Assembly: GCF_009903685.1 (NCBI RefSeq)
Contig: NZ_JAAABI010000004.1
Span: forward strand, 239,227-303,226
Length of the DNA stretch: 64,000 nucleotides
Reading direction: 5' to 3'
DNA from: Flagellimonas ochracea
GTDB taxonomy: Bacteria > Bacteroidota > Bacteroidia > Flavobacteriales > Flavobacteriaceae
Part shown: positions 45,543 through 54,315 of the stretch, piece by piece
How positions within the stretch are numbered: position 1 is the first letter of the stretch
Layout: every line of letters begins with the position of its first letter
Made by a program: the position numbers and the translations under genes
The notes under the pieces: model-generated
The model's database searches: none
The model's input: the letters and a program-made list of their open reading frames with translations, nothing else
Told to the model about the DNA's origin: nothing

Positions 45543-46384
45543 TCCGCTTCGTGTATGACCCTTTGCGGGAATGGAATTTCAATATCTGCTTTGTCAAATC
45601 GAAGTTTTGTCTGCTCAATCACGAAAAAGTGGGCTGGCCAAAACACCTCGTTGTTGGCCCAGAAACGTAAAGTAAGGTTTACCGAACTATCGCCAAGCCC
45701 TCCCACATATACTTCCGGCGCCGGTTCGGTGAGTATGTCGGGACACTCAGCACACATTTGTAAAAGGATGTCTTTGGCTTTTTTGATGTTAGACCCGTAT
45801 CCAATTCCCACATCAAACTTGCCCCTCCTTGTGTTTTCCATATTGAAGTTTACAATATTTCCATTGGAAAGTTGTCCATTGGGAATTATAGCAACTTGAT
45901 TTCCAAAGGTGGTCAATTTGGTGTTGAAAATGGAAATTTCCTTTACCGTACCATCAACACCTTGGGCAGAAATCCAATCCCCCACCTTGAAGGGCTTAAA
46001 AATGAGTATGAGCACGCCCCCGGCAAAATTGGCCAAAGAACCCTGAAGGGCCAAGCCAATAGCCAGACCCGCCGCACCAAGTATGGCTACCAAAGAGGAG
46101 GTTTTCACTCCCAACTGCGTTACTACCAATACAGCCAATATAGCTTTGAGTGCAATACTGATAAAACTTTGTAGGAAGGTCTCCAAGGTTTCGTCATAGT
46201 CCTTTTTGTCGAAAAACCTGCGGACCATTCTGTTTATAAAACTAATAACCCAAAAGCCAACTACAAATATAATTATGGCCATTATAAGATTAGGCAATAT
46301 GCTCAAGGCCCAGTCAATGCCCTTATCGATATACTCTTGATAATTTTGTAATTCCTCCACGGTGGTCTCTGTTATTGATGACAT
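45539..46384 (-). CDS. Small-conductance mechanosensitive channel (MscS family)
   Basis: A 281-residue MscS-family channel that opens under membrane tension to release solutes during hypo-osmotic shock. Three membrane segments are visible (about residues 30-52, 72-90, 97-118). The pore-lining third segment is rich in Gly and Ala (AILGAAGLAIGLALQGSLANFAGG), as in MscS, and is followed by the cytoplasmic beta domain (PFKVGDWISAQGVDGTVKEI) and the alpha-beta C-terminus. It is downstream of the DUF255 gene on the same strand, with a 54-base gap. Confidence 0.93.
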   Translation of the reverse strand: MSSITETTVEELQNYQEYIDKGIDWALSILPNLIMAIIIFVVGFWVISFINRMVRRFFDKKDYDETLETFLQSFISIALKAILAVLVVTQLGVKTSSLVAILGAAGLAIGLALQGSLANFAGGVLILIFKPFKVGDWISAQGVDGTVKEISIFNTKLTTFGNQVAIIPNGQLSNGNIVNFNMENTRRGKFDVGIGYGSNIKKAKDILLQMCAECPDILTEPAPEVYVGGLGDSSVNLTLRFWANNEVFWPAHFFVIEQTKLRFDKADIEIPFPQRVIHEAD

Positions 46385-46438
46385 TTTGACTTAATCGATT
46401 TTTGAATTAAACAATAATTTATTTTAAGAAACAAAAGT

Positions 46439-48556
46439 CTATTCGCTAAATGACTTAATTTGTTCAAGGGCCCCTTTGCTTGTTGTTACCGGAAGCTTGC
46501 AAGTTCCTTCAATACAGACATAGACTAAGGTTTCGCCTTCAACATCTCTGTTTTTCAATAATTCAATGGGGCCTTCCTTTTTGCTGCCGACCAAAATGCT
46601 GTTGGGCATGTAGCTTTTACCGATTTCCTTTCCCATTGCTTTGTAATTCTCTCCTACTACCGCTACCTCATAAAAATTTTGGTTTTCATAGAGTACCACA
46701 TGAAGCCAGTTGGCATAACCTTGCGCCGAAGTATCAAAGTTGAGCTGAACATTTTTAAGCATTCGAACAGCAATGTCGCCATAACCTTCTTCTGGATATA
46801 GTTTATGGAATTTCAACAGATTTTTGGCCATTATGGAGTTGGATGCGGAAATCACATTGTCGTTGGTCTCGATACTTCTTCGAATCAACGAGGCATCTTC
46901 ATCCGAGGTATAGAAAAACATACCGGAACTGTCATCCAAAAAATGGATTTGTGCATAGTCCAAAAGGGATTTTGAATGCTCTAGCCATTTATCCTCAAAT
47001 GTCACCTCGTACAGTGCCAAATAGGCTTCAATGACCGTGGCATAATCCTCCAAAAACGCATTGATATTGCTTTTTCCTTCCTTGTGGTTTCGGAACAGGG
47101 AATGGTCTTTTTTTATCATTTCCTCTTCAAGAAACCTAGCATTATCTAAGGCCAAGGTTAGATATTCTTCCTTGCCCAGATACCGGTAAGCGTCTACAAG
47201 GCCCTTGAGCATGAGCCCGTTCCATGAGGTAAGAATTTTGTCGTCCAATCTGGGCTTGGCACGTTTGCTCCTTTCCTTTTCAAGGACTTGAAGGGCTTTT
47301 TTCATTTTGTCATGGAGTTCGGTAATGGAAATTCCATGTTTTTGGGCAATCTCTGTCTCCCCTTTATCACGGATGAGCACGTAATTGTCTGATTCCCAGA
47401 ATCCATAGGAGTTAATGTTGTAATAATCTTGGAAAACATTAAAATCGACACCCAATAACCGTGTCAATTCTTCTTTGGTCCATACATAGTAAGCACCCTC
47501 TTCCAATTCGCCATTTTCATTCAAACTATCTGCGTCCAAAGAAGAATAAAAGCCCCCGCTTTCATCTAAAAGTTCCTCCTTAACAAATCCAATCGTCTCT
47601 TCAACTACTTTTTTATAAAGCTCATTTTTGGTAACCGCATAGGTTTTGGCATAAAGGCTGGTAAGCTGACCATTGTCGTATAACATTTTTTCGAAGTGAG
47701 GCACATGCCAGGTAGTGTCCACGGCATATCGGGAAAACCCTCCTCCCACATGATCATAAATACCTCCGTAGGCCATACGGGTGAGAGTGGTATTCACCTG
47801 CTTCATGAGTTCAGGTTTGGACTGGGTTGTGGCATAGTGGAGCAAAAAATCCCAATTATTGGGCATCATGAACTTTGGGGCACGCTTGTAACCTCCCAAG
47901 AAGTTGTCGAAATATTGGGACCATTTAGTAACTGCAGCCTCTAGTTGGTCCAGGGAGTAAACCCCTGAATCGGTATTGTTTTCCACCAAGTTGATCGCAT
48001 TTATACCATTGGAGAGGTCATTGGCATACTGTACAACCCTGTTTTTGTCCTCTTTGTATAATTTGGTCAATTGTTCCAGTGATTTAATCCAATTATCCTT
48101 GGGAACGTAGGTGGCTCCCCAAAAAGGCCTGCCATCTGGTAGGGCTACAATGTTCAGTGGCCATCCGCCGTTGCCTGACATCAGTTGTATGGCATCCATA
48201 TAAATTTGGTCCACATCAGGTCTTTCTTCCCTGTCAATCTTAATGTTGATGAAATTCTCGTTCATCATTTGGGCCACTTCTTCATCCTCAAAGCATTCCC
48301 TTTCCATCACATGGCACCAATGGCACGCCGCGTAACCGATACTTATAAGAAGTGGTTTGTCCTCTTTTTGGGCACGCTCAAGAACTTCGGGTTTCCACGC
48401 TTGCCAATTTACCGGATTGTGCGCATGCTGTAATAGGTAAGGACTGGTTTCGTGGATTAGGTCGTTAGTGTGCTTATGGGTCACTTTGTTGTTGTTTTGA
48501 TTGCAGCTCTGCAAAAGAAAGATAAGCAGCAAAATCTGAACAATATTTCTGATCAT
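46439..48556 (-). CDS. DUF255 thioredoxin-domain protein (YyaL/spermatogenesis-associated 20-like), predicted lipoprotein
   Basis: A protein of about 705 residues with an N-terminal DUF255 thioredoxin-like domain followed by an (alpha/alpha)6-type glycosidase-like domain, as in YyaL and SPATA20. Signatures are NETSPYLLQHAHNPVNWQ-like (here HETSPYLLQHAHNPVNW) and the redox-type motif AACHWCHVMERE with CxxC. Unusually, the N-terminus is a lipoprotein signal (MIRNIVQILLLIFLLQSC), implying export. I start at the third in-frame ATG (48556), because the first (48574) lies within the T tract of the dodecin terminator and the signal peptide begins at 48556. Function is unknown in the family. Confidence 0.85.
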   Translation of the reverse strand: MIRNIVQILLLIFLLQSCNQNNNKVTHKHTNDLIHETSPYLLQHAHNPVNWQAWKPEVLERAQKEDKPLLISIGYAACHWCHVMERECFEDEEVAQMMNENFINIKIDREERPDVDQIYMDAIQLMSGNGGWPLNIVALPDGRPFWGATYVPKDNWIKSLEQLTKLYKEDKNRVVQYANDLSNGINAINLVENNTDSGVYSLDQLEAAVTKWSQYFDNFLGGYKRAPKFMMPNNWDFLLHYATTQSKPELMKQVNTTLTRMAYGGIYDHVGGGFSRYAVDTTWHVPHFEKMLYDNGQLTSLYAKTYAVTKNELYKKVVEETIGFVKEELLDESGGFYSSLDADSLNENGELEEGAYYVWTKEELTRLLGVDFNVFQDYYNINSYGFWESDNYVLIRDKGETEIAQKHGISITELHDKMKKALQVLEKERSKRAKPRLDDKILTSWNGLMLKGLVDAYRYLGKEEYLTLALDNARFLEEEMIKKDHSLFRNHKEGKSNINAFLEDYATVIEAYLALYEVTFEDKWLEHSKSLLDYAQIHFLDDSSGMFFYTSDEDASLIRRSIETNDNVISASNSIMAKNLLKFHKLYPEEGYGDIAVRMLKNVQLNFDTSAQGYANWLHVVLYENQNFYEVAVVGENYKAMGKEIGKSYMPNSILVGSKKEGPIELLKNRDVEGETLVYVCIEGTCKLPVTTSKGALEQIKSFSE

Positions 48557-48573
48557 TTTCAACATTTTGAACA

Positions 48574-48600
48574 TAAAAAAAGCGCCCTAAAAGGACGCAC
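48574..48600 (-). terminator. Terminator of the dodecin gene
   Basis: On the minus strand GCGTCC (48598-48593), a 5-base loop, GGGCGC (48587-48582) and a run of seven T (48581-48575) form a terminator with one G-T wobble pair, about 20 bases after the dodecin stop. Confidence 0.7.
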
Positions 48601-48619
48601 TTTCGTTTTTGTCCTTTTG

Positions 48620-48820
48620 TTATTTGACCTCAAAGGTAATTTTTACATTAACCCTGTAGCTGTCTATTTTTCCATCTTTTACTGATGCACTCTGCTCATT
48701 AATATAAACGGAGCGGATATTCTTTACCGATTTAGAGGCTTGGTCCAATGCGTTTTTAGCTGCTTGCTCCCAGCTTTCATCAGAATTTGCCAATACTTCT
48801 ATCACTTTTAATACTGCCAT
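48620..48820 (-). CDS. Dodecin-family flavin-binding protein
   Basis: A 66-residue dodecin, which forms hollow dodecamers that store or buffer flavins (riboflavin, FMN or FAD, depending on the species). The whole family pattern is present: MAVLKVIEVLANS, the flavin-stacking Trp17 in SWEQAAKNALDQASKSV, and the C-terminal strand pair DGKIDSYRVNVKITFEV. Size matches bacterial dodecins. It lies between the NifU-like gene and the DUF255 gene on the minus strand with its own terminator. Confidence 0.93.
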   Translation of the reverse strand: MAVLKVIEVLANSDESWEQAAKNALDQASKSVKNIRSVYINEQSASVKDGKIDSYRVNVKITFEVK

Positions 48821-48889
48821 GATGTTGATTTTTAAATTTACTCAATGTAACAAAAATTGAGGAGAACAGGATGCTAGATGTATGAAAAA

Positions 48890-49789
48890 TCAACCATTGA
48901 TGGCCACTACCTCATTCACTTTGTCACCCATCATATTTTTGAGCATGGTTTCAATGCCATTTTTTAACGTATATGTTGAAGATGGACAACCACTGCATGC
49001 TCCTTGAAGGATTACGTTCACCGTTTTACTTTCCTCTTCGTAGGACTGGAAAAGGATGTTTCCGCCATCACTGGCCACTGCAGGTTTAACATATTCCTCT
49101 AGAATATCAATGATTTGCTTGGATGTTGCATCCTTCACTTGCTGATTTGGTGCCTGGGAATCAGCTTCCTCTATTGCTTTTTGATAGGCCTCTGCCGAAA
49201 CCACATCCTTTCCATCTGCTAAAAAGTTTCGGATGAATTCCCGAAGCTGCATGGTAATCTCCTCCCAATCGGCAACATCGTATTTCGATACGGAAATATA
49301 GTTTTCATCAAAAAAGACCTCTTTCACAAAGGGAAAATGGAAGAGTTCCCGGGCCAGCGGGGAGTCCTTAGCCTCATCTATATTCTTGAATTCATAGGTG
49401 GCCGGGACAATCCGCTTGTTAGAAACAAATTTCATGACTGCAGGATTGGGGGTAACCTCTGCATAGACGGTGATTGGTTGTTTTTTATTGGCCTCTTTTT
49501 CATGCACTACTGGTTCACCAGCGTTCAAGTATTCCACCAGTTGTTGGGCAATTTCGTCTTTTACATCTTGCCACTCCACAATATCAAAACGCTCCATGGC
49601 AACAAAGTTTCCAGAAATGTAAACCGTTTTAACAAAAGGTAGATAAAACAACTGTTGGGCCAGTGGTGAATCCTTGGCCTCATCTATATTTTTATACTCA
49701 TAACTCCCCTTTACCAGAAAGTCATTGGCCTCAAATTTTAGTATTTTCGGGTTGTTGGTGGCGACCACCGTTATATTATAATCTTTCAT
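48890..49789 (-). CDS. NifU-family Fe-S cluster scaffold with two N-terminal Nfu domains
   Basis: A 299-residue Nfu-type protein that carries or delivers [4Fe-4S] clusters. It has two tandem Nfu_N-like domains (about residues 1-90 and 105-200) that share the motif YKNIDEAKDSPLA/YEFKNIDEAKDSPLA and a PFVK-V segment. The C-terminal NifU domain (about 225-299) carries the cluster-binding CSGCPSS. I start at ATG 49789 (MKDYNITVV) instead of an upstream in-frame ATG at 49906: a promoter lies between them, and the longer form would add an unlikely hydrophobic leader. Confidence 0.9.
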   Translation of the reverse strand: MKDYNITVVATNNPKILKFEANDFLVKGSYEYKNIDEAKDSPLAQQLFYLPFVKTVYISGNFVAMERFDIVEWQDVKDEIAQQLVEYLNAGEPVVHEKEANKKQPITVYAEVTPNPAVMKFVSNKRIVPATYEFKNIDEAKDSPLARELFHFPFVKEVFFDENYISVSKYDVADWEEITMQLREFIRNFLADGKDVVSAEAYQKAIEEADSQAPNQQVKDATSKQIIDILEEYVKPAVASDGGNILFQSYEEESKTVNVILQGACSGCPSSTYTLKNGIETMLKNMMGDKVNEVVAING

Positions 49790-49803
49790 AGCAGAAATTT
49801 CCA

Positions 49804-49834
49804 CAAAAATACCAATAGTAAAGATGAGTAGCAA
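49804..49834 (-). promoter_or_regulatory. Promoter of the NifU-like gene
   Basis: On the minus strand TTG (49834-49832), 20 bases, then TATTTTTG (49811-49804). This is a perfect -33/-7 pair, 14 bases before the ATG at 49789. Confidence 0.65.
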
Positions 49835-49915
49835 AAGATATAATAATGTATTGTTAAGACCGTTATTTAAGTGTTTGATTACTTTTAACCCTAGAACATA
49901 GCCCAACTACGTCAC

Positions 49916-50911
49916 ATGAGACGCTATATAACCTCACTCATCATAACCCTCATTTTTGGGCTGTCCGCTAGAGCTCAGGAAGGAATTCCCGTATATTTTG
50001 ATTATTTGGCAGATAACTATTATTTGGTTTATCCCTCCATGGCAGGGATTGCAGAGGGTACCAAAATACGCCTGACAGCCAGAAAACAATGGTTCAATGT
50101 AGATGAGGCCCCATCCCTGCAAACTCTGAATGTCAATTTTAGAGCTGGTGAACGCAGTGGTGTAGGGGTGATTTTATTTAATGACTCCAATGGATACCAT
50201 TCCCAAACCGGTTTTAAGGGCACCTATGCCCATCATCTGCAGTTGGCAGGCGACTTTAGGACCTTGAACCAATTGTCATTCGGACTTAGCGCTGGAGTGA
50301 TTTTGAGCAGTTTGGACGAAACAGAATTTAGGTCAGTGATACCTGACCCAGTGATCACAGGTGTAAAAAATACGGCGAGTTATTTTAATGTAGACCTTGG
50401 AGTTTCTTATAGTTTATTCGAATTTTATGCCCATGCAGCAGTGTTAAACTTACTAGGAAGCGGAAGGGATTTATATACTGCAGCTGAGTTTGATAATCTA
50501 CGGAGGTATCTGTTGTCCGCAGGCTATGTTTTTGGCAGAACCACACGTATTGAACCTTCCGTCTTGTTTCAAATGACCGATTTTACCCAGGAAAAAACTG
50601 TAGATATCAACGCCAAGGTGTACAGAGATGTAAGTTTTGGAACCGTTTGGGCCGGTCTTTCGTATCGCAGAAGCTTTGATGGGGCCCAGTTTCAGCAAAA
50701 CGGTGGTTTTGGGGAGCAACGCCTACAGTTGTTCACACCGATTATTGGTGTCAATTGGGACAGATTCCTATTCTCCTACAACTACTCCTATCAATCCGGG
50801 GATATCCGTTTTGATAATGGCGGATTCCATCAGATTACCCTAGGTTACGATTTTGGACAAAACGACCAATCCAAGCGCTATGATTGTTACTGTCCAGCAG
50901 CTAACAACTAA
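49916..50911 (+). CDS. PorP/SprF-family T9SS outer-membrane protein
   Basis: A 331-residue protein of the PorP/SprF family with a signal peptide (residues 1-20, ending ARAQ). It has the family start PVYFDYLADNYYLVYPSMAG (compare P-Y-QYM-N---NPAY-G) and repeated amphipathic strands of a beta barrel. PorP/SprF proteins help export or anchor T9SS client proteins, often a neighbouring adhesin. Here no adhesin is adjacent. The C-terminus ends with the unusual tail YDCYCPAANN, after the last barrel strand. The gene is divergent from the NifU-like gene. Confidence 0.88.
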   Translation: MRRYITSLIITLIFGLSARAQEGIPVYFDYLADNYYLVYPSMAGIAEGTKIRLTARKQWFNVDEAPSLQTLNVNFRAGERSGVGVILFNDSNGYHSQTGFKGTYAHHLQLAGDFRTLNQLSFGLSAGVILSSLDETEFRSVIPDPVITGVKNTASYFNVDLGVSYSLFEFYAHAAVLNLLGSGRDLYTAAEFDNLRRYLLSAGYVFGRTTRIEPSVLFQMTDFTQEKTVDINAKVYRDVSFGTVWAGLSYRRSFDGAQFQQNGGFGEQRLQLFTPIIGVNWDRFLFSYNYSYQSGDIRFDNGGFHQITLGYDFGQNDQSKRYDCYCPAANN

Positions 50912-50913
50912 AA

Positions 50914-50945
50914 ATGGCCCGCAACTGAATACGGACCATTTTTCC
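50914..50945. terminator. Terminator between convergent PorP and VWA genes
   Basis: ATGGCCCG (50914-50921) and CGGACCAT (50932-50939) form a stem with one mismatch, followed by five T on the plus strand and preceded by AAAA, so it can serve both the PorP gene and, on the minus strand, the VWA gene. Confidence 0.65.
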
Positions 50946-50960
50946 AACAATAAAAAGATA

Positions 50961-52130
50961 CTAATCCCAGATATAATTCTTCTTTGAAGCCTGATTCTTA
51001 ATGGCCGTAATCAACGCATTTTCCAACTCGCCCTTTTCTTGTTTTTGGTTTTCTGCGATATAGGCTTCGCGTTTGGCGTTCAATTCACGAATTTGTCCCT
51101 GTATTTCCTCGCGCTCAGCTTTTTTGGCCATCACGTACTCTTTAATTTCATTTTCTGATTTACCTTTTAGTTCCGCCGGTAGGTCTTCTTCAACGATTTC
51201 TTCTAGGATCTCCTCATCGTCCTCCACTGCATCTACCAAATCCCACTTAGAATTTTTATACAATCTGGAGCTTTTACTTACAGATCTTTTCACGGCTACA
51301 CCAGCTTCCATTTCGGCTGCATTACTGTCCTGTGCACTTTGCTGCATTTTCTTTTGTCTGCCCAAAGCACCATAGGAAATATAGGTATTGTTCAATTTTG
51401 AATTTAGTTTGATGATTACATCGTCATAGGGCGTTTTAATATGTACCACTTGTCGGTTGTGGTCAATAGCCATATATTCCCCACCTGTAAGGGTAGCCCC
51501 ATTTTTCCACATAGTGGAAACCCCTTGATTGTAATTGCCACAAAAGATAGTGTTGACAATGATGTCTTTTTCTTTTGCGTCCGATGCAGCATCTCTATAG
51601 TTCATTTTTCCCTGGGTGAAAGGTTCATTCCCAGCAATGAAGATCATTTTTAAATCATCAGCGTTTTTTCCCCAATCCAATTGCTTCAATGAGGTGTGTA
51701 TCACCTGCCCACAATATTCTTCGCCGCCATTGGTCGTCAATGAGAACAGCTTTTCCGAGATTTCATCCAAATCATTACTGAAACCAATAACCTGCCTGAT
51801 GTACCCTTCCCTCGAAGAAAGATTGTCGTTTCCATATTCATAAAGGGCTATTTGAAGCAGGGGTCTGCTTTCGTTTCCACATTTGGCATGTGTAAATTCA
51901 TTTACAATATCCCATAGCTGTGCCTTGGCTTGATTAATGAGGCCGTCCATACTATTACTGGTATCCAAGAGCAATGCAATTTTCACATACTGTTTGGAAG
52001 GTTTTTCAATAGGAGTTTTGGGGACAATTTGTTTTGGTTCCATTTCTCTTGCATTGATATTGCAAGCATAAATGCTTCCCAAGGAATACGTAAAAATTGT
52101 CAGTACTAAAAGGTGTTTCAAATATTTCAT
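50961..52130 (-). CDS. Exported von Willebrand factor A domain protein
   Basis: A 389-residue protein with a signal peptide (about residues 1-22) and a VWA domain (about 45-240). The metal-ion-dependent adhesion site is DTSNS (in LLLDTSNSMDGL) with a later TTNGGEEYCG motif. The C-terminal third is highly charged and coiled-coil-like (about 300-375, rich in Glu/Lys/Ala), ending KKNYIWD. VWA proteins bind partners through a Mg2+-mediated contact; the specific partner is unknown. It is divergent from a LytS/LytTR two-component pair, with a shared 199-base region that contains a possible LytTR operator, so it may be a target of that system. Confidence 0.82.
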   Translation of the reverse strand: MKYLKHLLVLTIFTYSLGSIYACNINAREMEPKQIVPKTPIEKPSKQYVKIALLLDTSNSMDGLINQAKAQLWDIVNEFTHAKCGNESRPLLQIALYEYGNDNLSSREGYIRQVIGFSNDLDEISEKLFSLTTNGGEEYCGQVIHTSLKQLDWGKNADDLKMIFIAGNEPFTQGKMNYRDAASDAKEKDIIVNTIFCGNYNQGVSTMWKNGATLTGGEYMAIDHNRQVVHIKTPYDDVIIKLNSKLNNTYISYGALGRQKKMQQSAQDSNAAEMEAGVAVKRSVSKSSRLYKNSKWDLVDAVEDDEEILEEIVEEDLPAELKGKSENEIKEYVMAKKAEREEIQGQIRELNAKREAYIAENQKQEKGELENALITAIKNQASKKNYIWD

Positions 52131-52191
52131 AGTTCAATGTTTTAAAAATATGCCCTAAAAGTAGAGGCAACATTTTCCAATAAAAACCTTG

Positions 52192-52229
52192 AATGAGTGA
52201 AGCATACTCCCTAATGAGTGTATCATACT
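52192..52229. promoter_or_regulatory. 17-bp direct repeat with 21-bp period, possible LytTR operator
   Basis: Two copies of AATGAGTGnnnCATACT lie at 52192-52208 and 52213-52229, identical at 15 of 17 positions and offset by exactly 21 bp. On the minus strand the core reads TACACTCATT, 11 bases, TTCACTCATT. LytTR-type regulators bind 9-10-bp direct repeats with a 21-bp period. The site lies in the divergent region between the VWA gene and the histidine kinase/LytTR regulator operon. Confidence 0.6.
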
Positions 52230-52329
52230 TTTAGGTTTGTGAAGCCGTTAGAACAGACCATTTTTGAAGTGGGTTATCCATTATGTCATTTTTTAAAACG
52301 CCATGGATGGTGTAAGTTTACCATAACAG

Positions 52330-54315
52330 ATGATACGGAAAGCTTACATAGGGTTATTTTTTTTGATGGTATTCCACAACGGATTTTCCCAAGAAAATGC
52401 GCAGCGTTCCAAATCAAGTGCTGGCGAAGCTGATAAAAGGGAAGCAAAGACCGTTTCCAGAGCCACATTGGACCATCAAAGATTGTTGGACTCGGCAAAT
52501 TTCCATAAACGGACCGATTTGGAAAAGAGCATCGATTTTATTGCCAAATCAATCTCCGCCTTGGGAAAACAAGGGAACAAGACCGCCTTGTCCAAGTCCC
52601 TGTCCACTCTTGGTGAGATTTATCTTTACCATAGGCAATATGATTTGGCCATAACTAACTTCAAGGATGCAATCGCTGCACAATCCTTCAACAGCACAAA
52701 GATTCAGTTGGGAAAGGCCTATGTGCTCAATGTTCAGTTCCAAGAAGCGGAAGACTTACTTTTGCCGATTACCGATGTAAGGAACATGGTGCCTTATCAA
52801 CGTATTCAGCTTTACGAAACATTGGGTGATGCCAATAAAGGACTTTCGAACTCTAAAGAAGCTATTGATTTTTACAAAGAAGGCCTTAACATCGCCGAAA
52901 AGAATCAGGTATCTCCCAAAATCATTGACCTAAATTCGAAAATAGCGGATACCTATGCTGGTGAGGATAAGAACATAGAAGCTGAAGGATTTTACAATAA
53001 CTCCCTTAGTCTGTCCAAAGAAGTAGCCCCAGCACGATTGATTCAAGAGAACGAGAAAGTAGCTGATTTTTACAACCAAAAAAACCGATTTCAGGACGAA
53101 ATACAGCTGCGGAAAAAAAGCCTCTCGGAACTTCAGCAATTAGGAGGGGTTAAGGAAGCTGACAAAAGGAAAGGCATTGCTCACGAGGATAGCATCACCT
53201 CGCAGCAGATCAATTATAAAATTGCCAACGCCTATATAGCACAAGACAGGTTGGATGAGGCCATTCCATATTTAGAGCGAAGTATTGTGGAGGCCGATGC
53301 GGAGGACGATCTGGTGGTGCAAAAAGATGCTACCAGAAAATTGTCAGAGGTGTACAGGAACAAGGGGGATTTTTCCAAAGCCTTGGAGTCTTACCAGGAC
53401 TATGTCACCGTAGTGGATAGCCTTTATATAAGGAAAGAACAGGAAATATCAAGAGCGGCAAGGCTCAATAGGGAAATTGCGAACAAGCAAAACCGGATCT
53501 CCAGCCTAGAACAAGAAAGAGAGCTTTCACAAAGCAAGTACAGTTTAGCCGTAACGGAACAAAAACTATTCGAGGAGAACAGCAAGCGACAATTATGGGT
53601 CATCTACTCCTTGATTTTTGGACTGCTGCTGATGGCACTTACAGCATTGCTCTATTACCGAAGCAACAAACAGCAGAAACTGGCAAACAACCTGTTGGCC
53701 CTGAAATCTTTGCGGACCCAGATGAATCCCCATTTCATTTTTAATGCCCTCAACTCTGTAAATAATTACATTGCCAAAAGCGACGAGCGTAGCGCCAATA
53801 GATTCCTTAGTGATTTTTCGGTCTTGATGCGTAGCGTTCTAGAAAATTCAGAAGAGGATTTCATTCCGCTCTCCAAGGAATTGGAGCTTCTTGAACTTTA
53901 TATAAAATTGGAACATTCCCGTTTTGCGGACAAGTTTGATTTTGAAATTGAGGTGGACAAACAATTAGATGCTGATTCATTTCAGATTCCACCGATGCTA
54001 CTTCAACCTTATATAGAAAATGCCATTTGGCATGGATTGCGTTATAAGGATGAAAAAGGCCTGCTATCTATAAGAGTAAAACAACTCACCAACGATTTAC
54101 TTGAAATAAGCATCGAGGACAACGGTATTGGCCGGAAAAAGTCGGCCGAACTTAAAACTTCCAATCAAAAGAAGCAAAAATCAAAGGGTATGGGAAATAT
54201 CAAAAAACGGATTCAAATCCTTAACGATATGTACAAGAATAAGATTGAGGTCTCTATCACAGACCTCAATGAGAACCAAACAGGAACCAAAGTATCCCTA
54301 AAGTTGAAGAAGTAA
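52330..54315 (+). CDS. TPR-containing LytS-type sensor histidine kinase
   Basis: A 661-residue sensor kinase of the HPK7/LytS class common in Bacteroidota. It has a signal peptide (residues 1-20, ending GFSQ), a periplasmic tetratricopeptide-repeat region (about 45-380), a coiled-coil stretch (about 370-415) and one membrane segment (about 420-441, WVIYSLIFGLLLMALTALLYY). The His_kinase domain carries the phosphorylation motif MNPHFIFNALNSVNNY near residue 468. The HATPase domain has the motifs QPYIENAIWHGLRY and EDNGIGRKKS. Its stop overlaps the regulator's start by one base. Confidence 0.92.
   Translation: MIRKAYIGLFFLMVFHNGFSQENAQRSKSSAGEADKREAKTVSRATLDHQRLLDSANFHKRTDLEKSIDFIAKSISALGKQGNKTALSKSLSTLGEIYLYHRQYDLAITNFKDAIAAQSFNSTKIQLGKAYVLNVQFQEAEDLLLPITDVRNMVPYQRIQLYETLGDANKGLSNSKEAIDFYKEGLNIAEKNQVSPKIIDLNSKIADTYAGEDKNIEAEGFYNNSLSLSKEVAPARLIQENEKVADFYNQKNRFQDEIQLRKKSLSELQQLGGVKEADKRKGIAHEDSITSQQINYKIANAYIAQDRLDEAIPYLERSIVEADAEDDLVVQKDATRKLSEVYRNKGDFSKALESYQDYVTVVDSLYIRKEQEISRAARLNREIANKQNRISSLEQERELSQSKYSLAVTEQKLFEENSKRQLWVIYSLIFGLLLMALTALLYYRSNKQQKLANNLLALKSLRTQMNPHFIFNALNSVNNYIAKSDERSANRFLSDFSVLMRSVLENSEEDFIPLSKELELLELYIKLEHSRFADKFDFEIEVDKQLDADSFQIPPMLLQPYIENAIWHGLRYKDEKGLLSIRVKQLTNDLLEISIEDNGIGRKKSAELKTSNQKKQKSKGMGNIKKRIQILNDMYKNKIEVSITDLNENQTGTKVSLKLKK

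Noticed and set aside
49790..49906. Extended N-terminus of the NifU-like protein
   Set aside because: A consensus promoter lies within it, and it would place a hydrophobic leader on a cytosolic Fe-S protein.
52218..52433. Small plus-strand frame (71 codons) in front of the histidine kinase
   Set aside because: It overlaps the kinase signal peptide in another frame, has no family resemblance and runs through the regulatory region.
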